Below are positions 47,001 to 56,994 of a DNA stretch of 64,000 nucleotides, in pieces. Made by a program: the position numbers and the translations under genes. Each line of letters begins with the position of its first letter. Position 1 is the stretch's first letter. Source of the stretch: a bacterium (GTDB lineage: Bacteria; Verrucomicrobiota; Verrucomicrobiia; Limisphaerales; RI-55); NCBI GenBank assembly GCA_016124235.1, contig WGOC01000029.1:1-64000 (forward strand). Reading direction: 5' to 3'. A model generated the notes under the pieces. It saw only the letters and a program-made list of their open reading frames with translations, did no database searches and was not told where the DNA came from.

Positions 47001-47986
47001 CCAACCGAGGAAGCCGCCACGGCAAGCAGCCCGGGCGGCAGGTTGGTGATGGCAACATCAAACGCCCCGGCCCCGGCCGTTTGGTCAAAACTGCCCGAAA
47101 CCGTCAGTTCCCCTGTCGTTTTGCCGTCGCGTAAAAACGCCAGCTTCAGCTCGTCGATCTTGGCCATCGACCCTTGCACGGTCAGCTCCGTCATCAAGCC
47201 AGCCACCTGGCTGAAGCTCCCGGTTGCGTTGGCAATTTTTGTCGACAGCTTCACGTTCGCTTGCGACGGCATTAGGTCGGCACCCAGATTCGCTTTGGCG
47301 TCGAGATCGAGATTTGCGCTCAGACTTTCCGCTTTGGCTCCCTGACGATCGAGTTTCTCTAAATTCACAACGGCGCCCAACTTGATTTGGGAAGCCACGC
47401 CGTTCTTGAGCTGGTCCAAAGTGAAATCAAGCGAACCCACTCCGAGGTGAGAAACCGAACCGTCCTTCGCGGTGGATTCCAGAAGCAACGTGCCGTCCTT
47501 GATGGTCACGCTGCCGATTGCCAACTGGGGCGGTTTGCCTCCTCCGCTGCCGGTTGGCTGCGATGCGGCGGCATTGGTTCCTTTGCTCAAACCCGCCAGC
47601 CAATCCTGCAAATCGCTCCCACCATCGGCTCGCTGTCGGACGGTGATTCGCGGTTGCACCAGCTCTACCTGATCAACGGCAATCGTCCCGCCAATAAGCT
47701 GGAACAAATGATATTTTACGTCAGCTCGTTGCGCTTCGACGATTGGTTTACCGCCGGCTGGAGCGAGTTTCAGGTTTGTCAGTTCGATACCAGAAAATGG
47801 ACTGAGACTCACGTCATCCACCGTCAGGTCCGCGTGGATCGCCGATGCCACGCGCGGCAAAACCATCGCCTTGATCACCGCCCCGCTGGTGAGGATAAAC
47901 CAGCCGACCACCATCAAGATCACCACCACCACCGCGGCCACAAGCCACCTCTTGCCACGATTCGCTTTCTTCCCGTTCTTTGTCAT
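44048..47986 (-). CDS. large AsmA-like protein
   Basis: N-terminal TM and 1312-aa beta-rich repeats with 'DLTVDDVSLSPFSGIELTNLKL'. Confidence 0.7.
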   Translation of the reverse strand: MTKNGKKANRGKRWLVAAVVVVILMVVGWFILTSGAVIKAMVLPRVASAIHADLTVDDVSLSPFSGIELTNLKLAPAGGKPIVEAQRADVKYHLFQLIGGTIAVDQVELVQPRITVRQRADGGSDLQDWLAGLSKGTNAAASQPTGSGGGKPPQLAIGSVTIKDGTLLLESTAKDGSVSHLGVGSLDFTLDQLKNGVASQIKLGAVVNLEKLDRQGAKAESLSANLDLDAKANLGADLMPSQANVKLSTKIANATGSFSQVAGLMTELTVQGSMAKIDELKLAFLRDGKTTGELTVSGSFDQTAGAGAFDVAITNLPPGLLAVAASSVGSTFDLAGFVSTNHVTIAGSGKQIGATGKFKLNGLVAHKEGKSTPRLDLDLNYATVATPDSGSLVLSSLGLNAQQNGNALLDVQTKQPFHYNWKGAPTTNQNSDLSLTLTNLNVAEWQPLTGPVPLDGTVGVAASIHGNSSGNELAVQLNGSLDRAALSVSSNKVDQLAASFNFAGNVQSMNDLEVKQLATKLTHAGKPVIDLSASGKGTISSPAVDLQTKLNVDLPQAAGLAGTLPMTLRQGTLTYDGSVNYSTNRSGATGMFRVDGFDGDLAGATLKDVAIATPVKVTLTDGVLDWSVDPLKISRNAKPAMELQTDGQLQLATMTGHFKLALPLINEQLVNPFLAAYTPQQTLRSAQAAVTANGDFQPDGKQVWSLESHSTNIVLVATNGNLVAPPLATRAAIEVDVNTAKKAVTIKRWEGTLFSDAKPSGHFTTSGDIRLGEGQASLNLQVAGINENALRPLAPLLLGDKKLDKANLEAAVNVDYQRVKPSRVRASIGLTNVKITDPAGRFPQTPQMAKANFDASIVSNRLDIADSRLQITPTSLATNLVELTGWLDYGRTDAIKGDLALRSPGFDGTPIYAMFAGTGSTNAPATEPPPSEPKPAKPAAGLPVDRVDLAVDIKHFHLGELVATNFLANATVRSNAFELGKFTLLLNDAPINARLASTNNAGDTHYQLAAEIESLPLEPFVHTFKPDFKGQMQGQLYTAVHLHGTAPPGTNLIAASVGDIFFGITNANFEPFSRRWQTALRPVGLLLQTPELFSSPITWAYLHTSLTNRSLNLTNLTVISDAYVLDANTEIPLQNDLTNSPIPRTPLNLYLSRNLVTQLGILKGSNTNQAARFVALPVFAHVGGTLGNPQVETDKLKLTGMTIGKAADFVGGSAGDVLRKAGSATEGLGEILSGKKLLGSEEGKENVVSKGIGGIFNAVGNVLGGSGKAVEKGTGAVTGTKAVDQDVIASRMKAFDWPRVFTNAAGLPPAKP

Positions 47987-48059
47987 TTGCTTTTTGGACG
48001 ATCGAGGTTGAACGCAGGTTCATTCACGCGCTCAGGAAGAAATGTTACTACAACTTTGG

Positions 48060-48740
48060 TTATTGACCAATTGACCGCATCTCGGCCCGCAGTTCCTGTG
48101 ACAACGTGAGGCCGGCCGGTTCGGCTTTCAGGAACAAAACTCCGTCAATCTCATGCAATTGTGGAAAAACCTGAGTGGGATCGATTGATCCGGTCCGATC
48201 CACGATTTCTTGAAAAGACAGCTTGCCGGGGGCGGCAAAAAGCGCGCCTAGAACCGCGCCACACGATTGCGGATCGAGTTGTCGAATGTGCTTTGCTTTG
48301 CGCAACATCCCGAATCCGCCGACCACCAGGCGCGGGCCGGCATACAGCCAATCCGTGATGATCTTAACGCCGGTGTGCATTGTGTCGGGCGCGAGGGGGT
48401 TGAAATTTGACACCATGCCAACTCCAATCAGGTGGAAATTCACCACCCTTTGAAAACTGGTCCCGACCGTCACCGAGTATTGCGACAAGTATTCGCGTGA
48501 GGTCCGGGCGTTCCCCCAAAAAAGCAACGGCAAAAAAGACCAGGCGAGAATCGTGTGAATCCAACTCGTAAACCCGAACCAGCCCCCCAAAGCAAAGAGC
48601 GATACGACATACGTAAGGAGCCAGGTCAAAGCCAGAACGACTGCGCCACCAAGGAGAATCAGAATGCCGCCAAGCAGGTTTAACATGGCCTGGCGACGGG
48701 CTCTTTGCCGCAACCACTCGGTGACAAGGAATTGATCCAT
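48060..48740 (-). CDS. membrane protein of unknown function
   Basis: MDQFLVTEWLRQRARRQAMLNLLGGILILLGGAVVLALTWLLTYVVSLFALGGWFGF. Confidence 0.65.
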   Translation of the reverse strand: MDQFLVTEWLRQRARRQAMLNLLGGILILLGGAVVLALTWLLTYVVSLFALGGWFGFTSWIHTILAWSFLPLLFWGNARTSREYLSQYSVTVGTSFQRVVNFHLIGVGMVSNFNPLAPDTMHTGVKIITDWLYAGPRLVVGGFGMLRKAKHIRQLDPQSCGAVLGALFAAPGKLSFQEIVDRTGSIDPTQVFPQLHEIDGVLFLKAEPAGLTLSQELRAEMRSIGQ

Positions 48741-48830
48741 GATGGTTTCCGCCAGCGGGTTTTCGCAAAAATTACCTGGCCCGCTTTGCACGCGCAACAA
48801 GTCGCCGGCCACGTGGCTCAGGGCGAATTC

Positions 48831-50549
48831 CTAAACGGGCTCAGCGATCAGGTCGTAGTCTGTGTGCCCAACGATTTTGACCTTCGCGAATTTTCCCAAT
48901 GGCACGTCGCCGCGAATGTAAACCCGACCATCGATGTCCGGCGCGTCGGCTTCGCCGCGGGCAATAAGGAAACGTCCTTTCAAACGTTGCGAAGATTCAT
49001 CCAATTCGCGGATCAGGCCGTGTTCCCACGAACTAACGTTGGCCTTCTGCAATTCACGGGCACTGGCTTCCCCTTCCACGAGCACGCGTATCGTTCGGCC
49101 GACGAACGATTCCGAAACCGCGCGGGCGACCTGATGCTGCTCCGCCATCGCAAGTTCACGTCGTTTTTGTTTCACCTTGTCACTGACCTGGCGGGCCATG
49201 CCGGCCGCCCGCGTCCTGTCTTCGTGGGAATAAGTGAACACTCCGAGCCGTTCGAACTTCGTCGTGCGGATGAAGCCGAGCAACGAGTCAAACATCGCGT
49301 CCGTCTCGCCGGGAAAGCCCACGATAAAAGTCGTTCGCAAGGCGATACCCGGAATGCCCGCCCGAATGCGGGTGATCAATTCCTCGATGTATCGACGATC
49401 GGTTTCACGACGCATTCTTTCCAGCATGACTTCATGGATGTGCTGAAGTGGCATGTCCACATAACGCGCCACTTTGCGGCAGTCGGCGATGGTCTTAATC
49501 AACTCGTCCGTCCAGTGCGCCGGATGCGTGTAAAGTAGCCGAATCCAGAAATCGCCGCGCAACGCATTCAATTCGCGGATCAATGTGCAGAGCGTTGTCG
49601 CGTCGGCAGGCAGGGCCTTGGCGCGGGCACTGAATTTGTCGGGCGACGAGATCGATCGCCGGTGATCTGGTTGAAGATCCAGGCCGTAATAGGTCGAGTC
49701 CTGCGATATCAGGTTCAGCTCCTTCACACCGTCGCGGATTAGCGCCTTCGCTTCGGCGACGATATCCGCCTGGGAACGGCTGCGGTGGGAACCGCGCATG
49801 CGCGGGATGATGCAGAAACTGCAGGGGTGGTTGCAGCCTTCAGCGATTTTAACGTACGCAAAATGCCGAGGCGTCAGCCGAAACCGAGGCGTCGCGTAAT
49901 CCGGAATGTAATGGGGCCGGTTTGCGACGTCGACAATCGGAGAATCCGGAATCGAAACCGTGGATGAAGCCGTGATGGCGCGACGCGATTGACCAAACTC
50001 AGTTGTCCCGCGCAAAACTTGTTCCTCGGCGTGGGCATGTTCCCCGGCATGCTTATCCAACGCGGCGATCTGCTTTTTTACTTTCTGGCTCGTCGCACTC
50101 CGCTTGCTTTTCGCCGCCTTTGAGGATTCCCCTTGGGAGAGCATTTTTGCCCGTCGGTGCTCGACCGCCTGCCGGATTAATTCGGTCACACCAGCCACCT
50201 GGTCGATCCCCATAATCACATCGACCTCCGGCAGTAGTTTTGGAAGTTCGGCTTTGAATCGTTGCGGCAGGCATCCAGAGACCACAAGGGCTTGTCCCGG
50301 ATTGACCTGGTCCCGCAGTGCGGCCGATTCCAAAATGGTATCGACGCTCTCCTCCTGGGCCGAATCGATGAATGAGCAGGTATTCACGACCAACACGTCA
50401 GCCGACTCCGCATCATTGGTGATCTCCACGCCATCCTTGATCAGCGTGCCCAACATAACTTCTGCGTCGACGAGGTTCTTGGCACAGCCGAGCGAGATCA
50501 TCCCCACGCGGACGGGTGGTTTTGTTAAACTTGTTTTTGAATTGGTCAC
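48831..50549 (-). CDS. rimO: ribosomal protein S12 methylthiotransferase RimO
   Basis: VGMISLGCAKNLVDAEVMLGTL; radical SAM AEGCNHPCSFCIIPRMRGSHRSR; TRAM C-terminus. Confidence 0.92.
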   Translation of the reverse strand: MTNSKTSLTKPPVRVGMISLGCAKNLVDAEVMLGTLIKDGVEITNDAESADVLVVNTCSFIDSAQEESVDTILESAALRDQVNPGQALVVSGCLPQRFKAELPKLLPEVDVIMGIDQVAGVTELIRQAVEHRRAKMLSQGESSKAAKSKRSATSQKVKKQIAALDKHAGEHAHAEEQVLRGTTEFGQSRRAITASSTVSIPDSPIVDVANRPHYIPDYATPRFRLTPRHFAYVKIAEGCNHPCSFCIIPRMRGSHRSRSQADIVAEAKALIRDGVKELNLISQDSTYYGLDLQPDHRRSISSPDKFSARAKALPADATTLCTLIRELNALRGDFWIRLLYTHPAHWTDELIKTIADCRKVARYVDMPLQHIHEVMLERMRRETDRRYIEELITRIRAGIPGIALRTTFIVGFPGETDAMFDSLLGFIRTTKFERLGVFTYSHEDRTRAAGMARQVSDKVKQKRRELAMAEQHQVARAVSESFVGRTIRVLVEGEASARELQKANVSSWEHGLIRELDESSQRLKGRFLIARGEADAPDIDGRVYIRGDVPLGKFAKVKIVGHTDYDLIAEPV

Positions 50550-50705
50550 CGGGCGGGCACGCTAGGCATCCTCATCCTGCGGAGAAAGAGAAATTTGCCA
50601 TGGTTCTTATTTCGCTTTTGGCTCGCGTTCTGCGCTCCATTTGTTAGCAATTGCTCGTCTGCTCGTTTTGGAGACGTCCCAAATAATCACCACTTTCGTC
50701 AAAAC

Positions 50706-51005
50706 ATGAATTTGATTGTAGATCACGAAACGTTGAAGGTCGAAGGGCTCACTCGAATCAGCGCGGAAAACTACCGTGAAGTGATTGATTCTGTCCGCGC
50801 CCGCCTTCCCCAACAGGCAAAGCTCATCGAAGTCAATTTGGCGGAAGTCTCATTCATCGATTCTCAAGGTTTGAGCGCATTGATCGCGCTCAAGAAATCG
50901 ATCGGTGCCAATGGCGGCCGAATCGTGTTGATCCGTCCGACCCGGGTCGTCGAGCAGATTCTGGAAATCACTCAGCTCAACCGGATTTTCGAAATCAGGA
51001 AATAG
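50706..51005 (+). CDS. STAS-domain anti-sigma factor antagonist-like
   Basis: LIEVNLAEVSFIDSQGLSALIALKKSIGANGGRIVLIRP. Confidence 0.88.
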   Translation: MNLIVDHETLKVEGLTRISAENYREVIDSVRARLPQQAKLIEVNLAEVSFIDSQGLSALIALKKSIGANGGRIVLIRPTRVVEQILEITQLNRIFEIRK

Positions 51006-51028
51006 CCGGCACCGGCAACTGCTGATTT

Positions 51029-52411
51029 CTAATTCGGCAGATAGGTGTTTGTCCGCACATTTTGGGCGGACTTGAACTTCGCGCGCTGCATGGCTTTCTT
51101 CACGTAAGGGTTCTTCATAAACGTGTCCCAGACCAGACCGGTGCGCGCGTTCTCCGCCATGAGCGCCGTAATGCCGACGTCAATCCCGATCACATCCCGC
51201 CCCACCCAGCCGGTTTGTGGGTTGAATGCATCGGCAAAGCCGTAGCGTTTCCAAACCTTGTCGCCGTATTTTGATTTCAGGGTGCGCAGCACGCGGAGGC
51301 ATTCACTCGGAATGAAAGGCAGGGAACCCGCCGCCGCACAAGGCACCACCGTTCCATCGATCGGCCCCATCGCCGGGGGACCTCCCCAGATCACGTAGCC
51401 ATTGACCGAATCCGACGCCGTGATTCCCCAAAGGTCCGCGCTGTAGTGCGGATATTGATCAGCGAGCCCCAGGCAGAATCGGCGATGCGCCTCCGTGGCG
51501 AGAATCGAGTTGTCGAAGTAATTCACATGCCGATCGTGCAGGCCGTAAAAATCAAACCAGGCGTGCGCGTATTGATGGACAAACAAGGGCGCCGGGCTGC
51601 CGATGTAACGCAACTTTTCCTCCTGGTAAACGGGCCGTTGCCAGGCGTCCCAACTGGAGCCTGGGATGCGGTTTGTATCTGTCCCCATGGCAAGCAAGTA
51701 AAGCAGCATCAGCTCGCAATAATGATCCCACCGGTTCTTCAGAAATCCGGATTCAGGCATCCATCCGTGCGCGAGCGTGGCGCCACCATTCAACATCCAT
51801 TGCCACTCGACCCGTTGATAAAGCGTCGCTGACAAATCACGAATCTCCGGATCAATAAAATACTCTCCGCACGTGATGATGCCGCAGAGCAAAATCGCCG
51901 TGTCGATGGACGAAAGCTCACACCCCCACATCCGGTGGCCATTGGACCAGTCCACGAAATGATAAAAGAAACCATGTTCCTGAGGCATCCACTCAAAAAT
52001 CCACCGCAGCGTTTTGCGAACGCGTTCGCTGATTTCCCGGCCGTCGTGCCATCCCCGATGGGCGGCGATGCACATGGTCGTTAGCCCAAACCCGGTGGCC
52101 GCAATGCTCGCCACGTTGCGTTCGTCGGTGCCGGTCGCGCTCGATCGGTCCTTGGTCAGGCCGGTTTTGGGATGACTGTTTTCCCAAAAATACCGAAACG
52201 CGGCACGGCCAATCTCGTCGAGCAGCAGATGGTCCTTTTGGTCGAGCGGGAATAATCGCTTCGACGGATAGGGTGGAGCCGTGTCGTTGTACTCGGATTC
52301 CGCAGCGCCAAATGCCAGTGAATGGCTCAGGAGAGGCATGGCGGCGGTTCCCATCACCAGTTGGTGAAGGGCGCGTCGGCGGTTCATCGGCGATTCGGCG
52401 TTGCAATTCAT
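51029..52411 (-). CDS. glucoamylase-family (glycoamylase-like) protein
   Basis: EIGRAAFRYFWENSHPKTGLTKDRSS..VASIAATGFGLTTMCIAAHRGW..FYHFVDWSNGHRMWGCELSSIDTAILLCGI. Confidence 0.88.
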   Translation of the reverse strand: MNCNAESPMNRRRALHQLVMGTAAMPLLSHSLAFGAAESEYNDTAPPYPSKRLFPLDQKDHLLLDEIGRAAFRYFWENSHPKTGLTKDRSSATGTDERNVASIAATGFGLTTMCIAAHRGWHDGREISERVRKTLRWIFEWMPQEHGFFYHFVDWSNGHRMWGCELSSIDTAILLCGIITCGEYFIDPEIRDLSATLYQRVEWQWMLNGGATLAHGWMPESGFLKNRWDHYCELMLLYLLAMGTDTNRIPGSSWDAWQRPVYQEEKLRYIGSPAPLFVHQYAHAWFDFYGLHDRHVNYFDNSILATEAHRRFCLGLADQYPHYSADLWGITASDSVNGYVIWGGPPAMGPIDGTVVPCAAAGSLPFIPSECLRVLRTLKSKYGDKVWKRYGFADAFNPQTGWVGRDVIGIDVGITALMAENARTGLVWDTFMKNPYVKKAMQRAKFKSAQNVRTNTYLPN

Positions 52412-52567
52412 GGGTCACACGGAACCGCAAATTTATGCGGTCATTGAGCTGCGCAGAGCAGCATGAGCACATCAAAGTGATTTTACAATTCCAACACGTT
52501 CAGGCACTATGCTGGCATTCGACCCCAGCCGGGCCGATTGATTCATTCCTCATCCAAGAAATCCGAT

Positions 52568-53380
52568 ATGAAAACGAAGAAACTGATCTTTGGGATCCTG
52601 GGCGTGCTGGTGGTCGTGGTCGTCGTCGCGGTCCTCGTCGTGGCGCTGAAGCTCGACTCCATTGTTAAGGCCGGCATTGAAACCGTTGGCCCGCAACTGA
52701 CCAAAACGACCGTGGTCCTGGACAAAGTGACCATCCGGCCCTTTTCCGGGTCCGGAGCCATTCAGGGCCTGGAGATTGGCTCCCCGCAAGGTTACAAGGC
52801 GGAATACACAATGAAGTTGGGTGACGCCAAGCTGGCCATACAGCCCGGCTCACTAATGTCTGACAAGGTGGTTATCGACGACATCGATGTCGAAGGTCCG
52901 GAGATCATTCTGGAAGGTGGACTGAAGGACAACAACCTGACCGCCCTGCAAAAAAACGTGAACGACTCCGTAGGCGGCACGACCGGGCAACCCGCAAAAC
53001 CTGCCGAACCGGCACCGGCTCCGGCGGGCGCCCAAAAGAAACTGCAAGTCAACCACTTCAAACTTGCCGGCGCCAAAGTGCACCTGCGCCTGGCGATGCT
53101 CGGCGATCAGAACCTTACAATTACGGCGCCGGATATCGAAATGAGCGACCTCGGCACCGGGCCGGACGGCATCACGGTGGCGGAATTGGTACAGCGGTCC
53201 TTGGATAAGCTGACCGCCGAAGTACTCACCGCCGCCGCCGGCAAAATCACGGATCTCGGCAAGAATGTAACCGATATGGCCGGTAAAGCCGCGTCCGATG
53301 CCGCCGCCGCCGCGACCAAGGAATCGGGCGACGCGGTCAATAAGGCGACCGAAGGACTGAAAAACTTGTTCAAGAAATAG
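52568..53380 (+). CDS. AsmA-like hypothetical protein
   Basis: N-terminal TM VVVVVVAVLVVALKLDSIVKAGIETVGPQLTKTTVVLDKVTIRPFSGSGAIQGLEIG. Confidence 0.65.
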   Translation: MKTKKLIFGILGVLVVVVVVAVLVVALKLDSIVKAGIETVGPQLTKTTVVLDKVTIRPFSGSGAIQGLEIGSPQGYKAEYTMKLGDAKLAIQPGSLMSDKVVIDDIDVEGPEIILEGGLKDNNLTALQKNVNDSVGGTTGQPAKPAEPAPAPAGAQKKLQVNHFKLAGAKVHLRLAMLGDQNLTITAPDIEMSDLGTGPDGITVAELVQRSLDKLTAEVLTAAAGKITDLGKNVTDMAGKAASDAAAAATKESGDAVNKATEGLKNLFKK

Positions 53381-53618
53381 AGACAAATTGCGGTATTTGA
53401 ACGCTCCGCGTCTGTCGTGGTCTCAACGCAAGCGTTCCATTTGAGCTGTCTCGTTTCTGGCACAGGATTGTCAAAAAACTGTTGTCAAAGCAGGCGCTTT
53501 CCTTTACACCCCCCTCTCAAATACACCGTTCTGGTGGGCGGACGAACCAATTTCAGTCCGCTTAAAAAGCTAAGAAAACAATCAAGCAACAACCCCAATT
53601 CGACGGAGGAACGAGCGA

Positions 53619-54767
53619 ATGAAAGTAAACAAATGGACCGCCGCCCTGGCCTCAGCCGGAGTGCTCAGCGGTGTAGCAGCTGTACACGCGGAAGAAAGCC
53701 CGGTTATGACGGCTCTCTCATCCACCACCATCAGTGGTTACGTGGATGTCGGCGCACACTGGAACTTGGACAAGCAGGGCTCAACCTATTCGGTTTTGCC
53801 CATCTATGCCAAAGGCGTGAGCCGTAAAGACGACGGCTTCAACCTGAACGCAGTCAACGTAACCATTGAAAAGCCGCTGGATGAAGGCCAATGGGCCGCT
53901 GGTTATAAAGCCGAATTGCTGTTCGGCCCGGACGCAACTGCTTACAACACGTCCAATGGCGCGCAAAACGGCGATTTTGGCATTAAGCAGGCCTATGTGG
54001 ACATGCGCGCCCCAGTTGGCAACGGCCTCGACTTCAAACTCGGCGTCTTCGACACCGTCGTCGGCTACGAAGTCTTCAACAACGGTGGCAACCCGAACTA
54101 CACCCGTTCATGGGGCTGGGCCGTGGAACCGACCCAACACACTGGCTTGCTCGCGAGCTACAAGTTTAACGACACAATCAGCGCTTCCGCTGGTGTCGCC
54201 AACACCTTGTCTCCCGGAATTAACAATCGTGCGCATCCGCCCAAGGCTGAATCCGACAAGACGTGGATGGGCTCCATCGCCATCACCGCTCCGGAAAGCG
54301 CCGGCTTCCTTGAAGGCTCGACGCTCTACGCCGGCGCCGTTTACGGCTTCAACGGTGGTGCCGGTGATAATCAAGCCAACTACTACGTTGGTGCGACAGC
54401 AGCAACGCCGGTCAAAGGTTTGGGTGTTGGTCTCGCCTATGATTACGTCCACCAAAACGGTGGCGGCAATACGTCCGGCGACACCTACCAAAACGTCTTT
54501 GGTTTGTATGCCTCATTCGCGGTAACCGAGAAGTTCAGCGTTCACGCCCGTGGCGAATACGCCCACGGCGAAGTGATCTCGCTGACCAACACGGGCAACG
54601 CGGCCGACATCTACTCTGGCGTGCTGACGCTGCAGTATGATCTGTGGGCCAACGTCATCACCCGTGCGGAAGTCCGCTATGACACGGTTGAAAACGGCAA
54701 GAACTGGTTCGGCACAACGCACGACGACCAGTGGTTGATCGCTTTCAATGCGATCTATCAGTTCTAA
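53619..54767 (+). CDS. outer-membrane beta-barrel porin-like protein
   Basis: signal peptide, alternating beta pattern, terminal aromatic residue (NAIYQF). Confidence 0.8.
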   Translation: MKVNKWTAALASAGVLSGVAAVHAEESPVMTALSSTTISGYVDVGAHWNLDKQGSTYSVLPIYAKGVSRKDDGFNLNAVNVTIEKPLDEGQWAAGYKAELLFGPDATAYNTSNGAQNGDFGIKQAYVDMRAPVGNGLDFKLGVFDTVVGYEVFNNGGNPNYTRSWGWAVEPTQHTGLLASYKFNDTISASAGVANTLSPGINNRAHPPKAESDKTWMGSIAITAPESAGFLEGSTLYAGAVYGFNGGAGDNQANYYVGATAATPVKGLGVGLAYDYVHQNGGGNTSGDTYQNVFGLYASFAVTEKFSVHARGEYAHGEVISLTNTGNAADIYSGVLTLQYDLWANVITRAEVRYDTVENGKNWFGTTHDDQWLIAFNAIYQF

Positions 54768-54786
54768 GTCGATTACGGAATTACGC

Positions 54787-54818
54787 AAAACCCCTTCCCG
54801 CACGGGAAGGGGTTTTTT
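54787..54818 (+). terminator. rho-independent terminator after the porin gene
   Basis: aaaaCCCCTTCCCGcaCGGGAAGGGGtttttt. Confidence 0.93.
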
Positions 54819-54884
54819 GTTGAGTGATTCGATTACTTCCGGGCAACGAACGCCAAAACCAAATGGCAGTCGCTGAGTACGGAT

Positions 54885-56099
54885 CTAAATCATGTGACAA
54901 AACATCGCGTCACGAAGTTTGGGCTCAAACCAGGTGCTCTTCGGCGGCATGATTTCACCCGCATCGGCGATGGCCATTAAGTCTTCGATGCTGGTGGGAT
55001 GCATGGCGAAGGCGCAGGCGTAGTCACCAGAGTTCACCATTTTCTCCAACTCGCGGGTCCCGCGAATCCCGCCGACAAAGCTGATGCGTTTGCTCGTGCG
55101 CGGATCATCAATTCCCAAAAGCGGCGCGAGCACTTGACGTTGCAGGATGGAAACGTCCAGACGCTCAACCGGGTTGCCGTCACCGGTGAATTCGGGGCGA
55201 GCGATCAGCCGATACCATTTACCGGCCAGATAAAAACCCAATTGGTGCTTCACTTCGGGTGCGTTGCCGTTGCCTGCGGAGATTTCAAACGTCTTTTCCA
55301 ACTGCGCGAGCAACGCCTCGGCGGTACGACCGTTCAAATCTTTCAAAGCACGATTGTACGCGAGGATTTGCATCTGATTGTGCGGAAAGATGACCGACAA
55401 AAAGCGGGCACTTTGGCCGGCGCCACTGCGTGATCGATAGACGCGCGCCGCGGCGGCGCTGCGGTGGTGACCGTCGGCGATGTAAAGAAACGGCACCGAG
55501 GCAAACGCTCTTTCAATTTTGGCAATCGTGCCGTCGTCCGCCACCGTCCAAGCGGTATGCCGGACACCATCGGTTCCGGCGAAATCAACCTCCGGTGCAC
55601 CTTCCGTCAATTTGGCAAAAAGGGCGTCGAGTTCACTCAATGATCGATACGTCAGGAAAACCGGGCCGGTCTGCGAATTCAATGTTTCGATATGGCGAAC
55701 GCGATCGTCTTCTTTATCCGGCCGCGTGAATTCGTGCTTTTTGATCACGCCATCGAGGTATTCCTGACAACTGGCGGCGGCGACCAGACCAAGCTGGGAA
55801 TGCTCTCCCATGATCTGCCGATACAGATAGAAACACGGTTTGTGATCCTGCCGCAGCGCTCCATCGGCGATCAATTTTTGGAAATTCTCCCGGCCCTTGG
55901 CGTACACCGCATCTGAGTAAACATCGGTCTCCGGTGGGAGATCGATCTCAGGCTTTGAAACATGAAGAAAGCTTAGCGGATTACCCGCCGCCATCTCACG
56001 AGCTTCTTCCGATGACATGACATCGTACGGAAGCTCACAAATCTGGCTGGCCAAATCTGGTCTGGGGCGGAGTGCAGCAAAAGGTTTGATCGTTGCCAT
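54885..56099 (-). CDS. DUF1015-family protein
   Basis: MATIKPFAALRPRPDLASQICELPYDVMSSEEAREMAAGNPLSFLHVSKPEID..FLYIADGHHRSAAA. Confidence 0.9.
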   Translation of the reverse strand: MATIKPFAALRPRPDLASQICELPYDVMSSEEAREMAAGNPLSFLHVSKPEIDLPPETDVYSDAVYAKGRENFQKLIADGALRQDHKPCFYLYRQIMGEHSQLGLVAAASCQEYLDGVIKKHEFTRPDKEDDRVRHIETLNSQTGPVFLTYRSLSELDALFAKLTEGAPEVDFAGTDGVRHTAWTVADDGTIAKIERAFASVPFLYIADGHHRSAAAARVYRSRSGAGQSARFLSVIFPHNQMQILAYNRALKDLNGRTAEALLAQLEKTFEISAGNGNAPEVKHQLGFYLAGKWYRLIARPEFTGDGNPVERLDVSILQRQVLAPLLGIDDPRTSKRISFVGGIRGTRELEKMVNSGDYACAFAMHPTSIEDLMAIADAGEIMPPKSTWFEPKLRDAMFCHMI

Positions 56100-56433
56100 A
56101 AAAACCGCCGGGATAATGGGAAGCACCGGCAAGGCTGTCGATGGTGAACAATCCACCGCGCAAAGTTTCACAAACCGGCGAACTCGGGGAACAAATCGGC
56201 TCAAATTGGTTCTCACCTTCGGATGCGTTCTTTCCCGGCGCTTTTTGAATTTGCGGAACCGATGACGGCCCATCGCGCCGGGAATTTTCGAAGGCTTCAC
56301 TGCGGCACGTCGTCTGACCCATCTAAGCACCGTGACTCCCAAAACCAGCGACGTTCTAAATTCATCGTGGAGTCAAAATGGCCTTTCCATTACAATGAGG
56401 CCGAAAGCACAAAGTATTACGGACTAATCTGTC

Positions 56434-56994
56434 ATGGCCGTTTCGCAGCCTGAGTCATCCAACCCAAAGTCGCCCGAACGCCGGAATTTTTTCTTTCAAG
56501 CGCTCGCAGGCATGTTTGGCTCCTTGTTAGTCGCGTTTCCGTTTTTGTCCGGGCTTGGCGTTCTTCTGGATCCCCTGTGGCGCAAGAGCAATGAAGGGGA
56601 AATGATCCGGGTTGGGTCGCTCGACGCATTGCCGCCAGACGGGACGCCGGTAAAATTTCCGGTGCTCTCCGACAAACGGGACGCGTGGAACAAGTTTTCG
56701 AAAGCGCCGATCGGGGCTGTCTACATCCGGCTTCTGCCCGATAAAGTGTGCGAGGCGTTCAACGTGATTTGCCCGCACGCCGGATGCTATGTGGACTTCC
56801 TCCCGGAACGGCGGAGTTATCTCTGCCCGTGTCACCGCAGCACGTTTTCAATCGATGGCAAGATCAACGACCCCAAAAGCCCGAGCCCGCGCGGGTTGGA
56901 TCCGTTGCTGGTGGAGGTCCGCAACAAGAAGGAGCTCTGGGTGAAGTTTCAGAACTTTCAAACCGGTCGGTCGGATCGTGTGCCGATGGCATGA
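56434..56994 (+). CDS. Rieske Fe-S protein of a bc complex
   Basis: CPHAGCYVDFLPERRSYLCPCHRSTF. Confidence 0.92.
   Translation: MAVSQPESSNPKSPERRNFFFQALAGMFGSLLVAFPFLSGLGVLLDPLWRKSNEGEMIRVGSLDALPPDGTPVKFPVLSDKRDAWNKFSKAPIGAVYIRLLPDKVCEAFNVICPHAGCYVDFLPERRSYLCPCHRSTFSIDGKINDPKSPSPRGLDPLLVEVRNKKELWVKFQNFQTGRSDRVPMA

Noticed and set aside
44048-47986. Possible fusion or assembly artefact because of its 1312-aa length
   Set aside because: Continuous AsmA-like beta-rich pattern with a single N-terminal TM; such sizes are normal for this type of protein.
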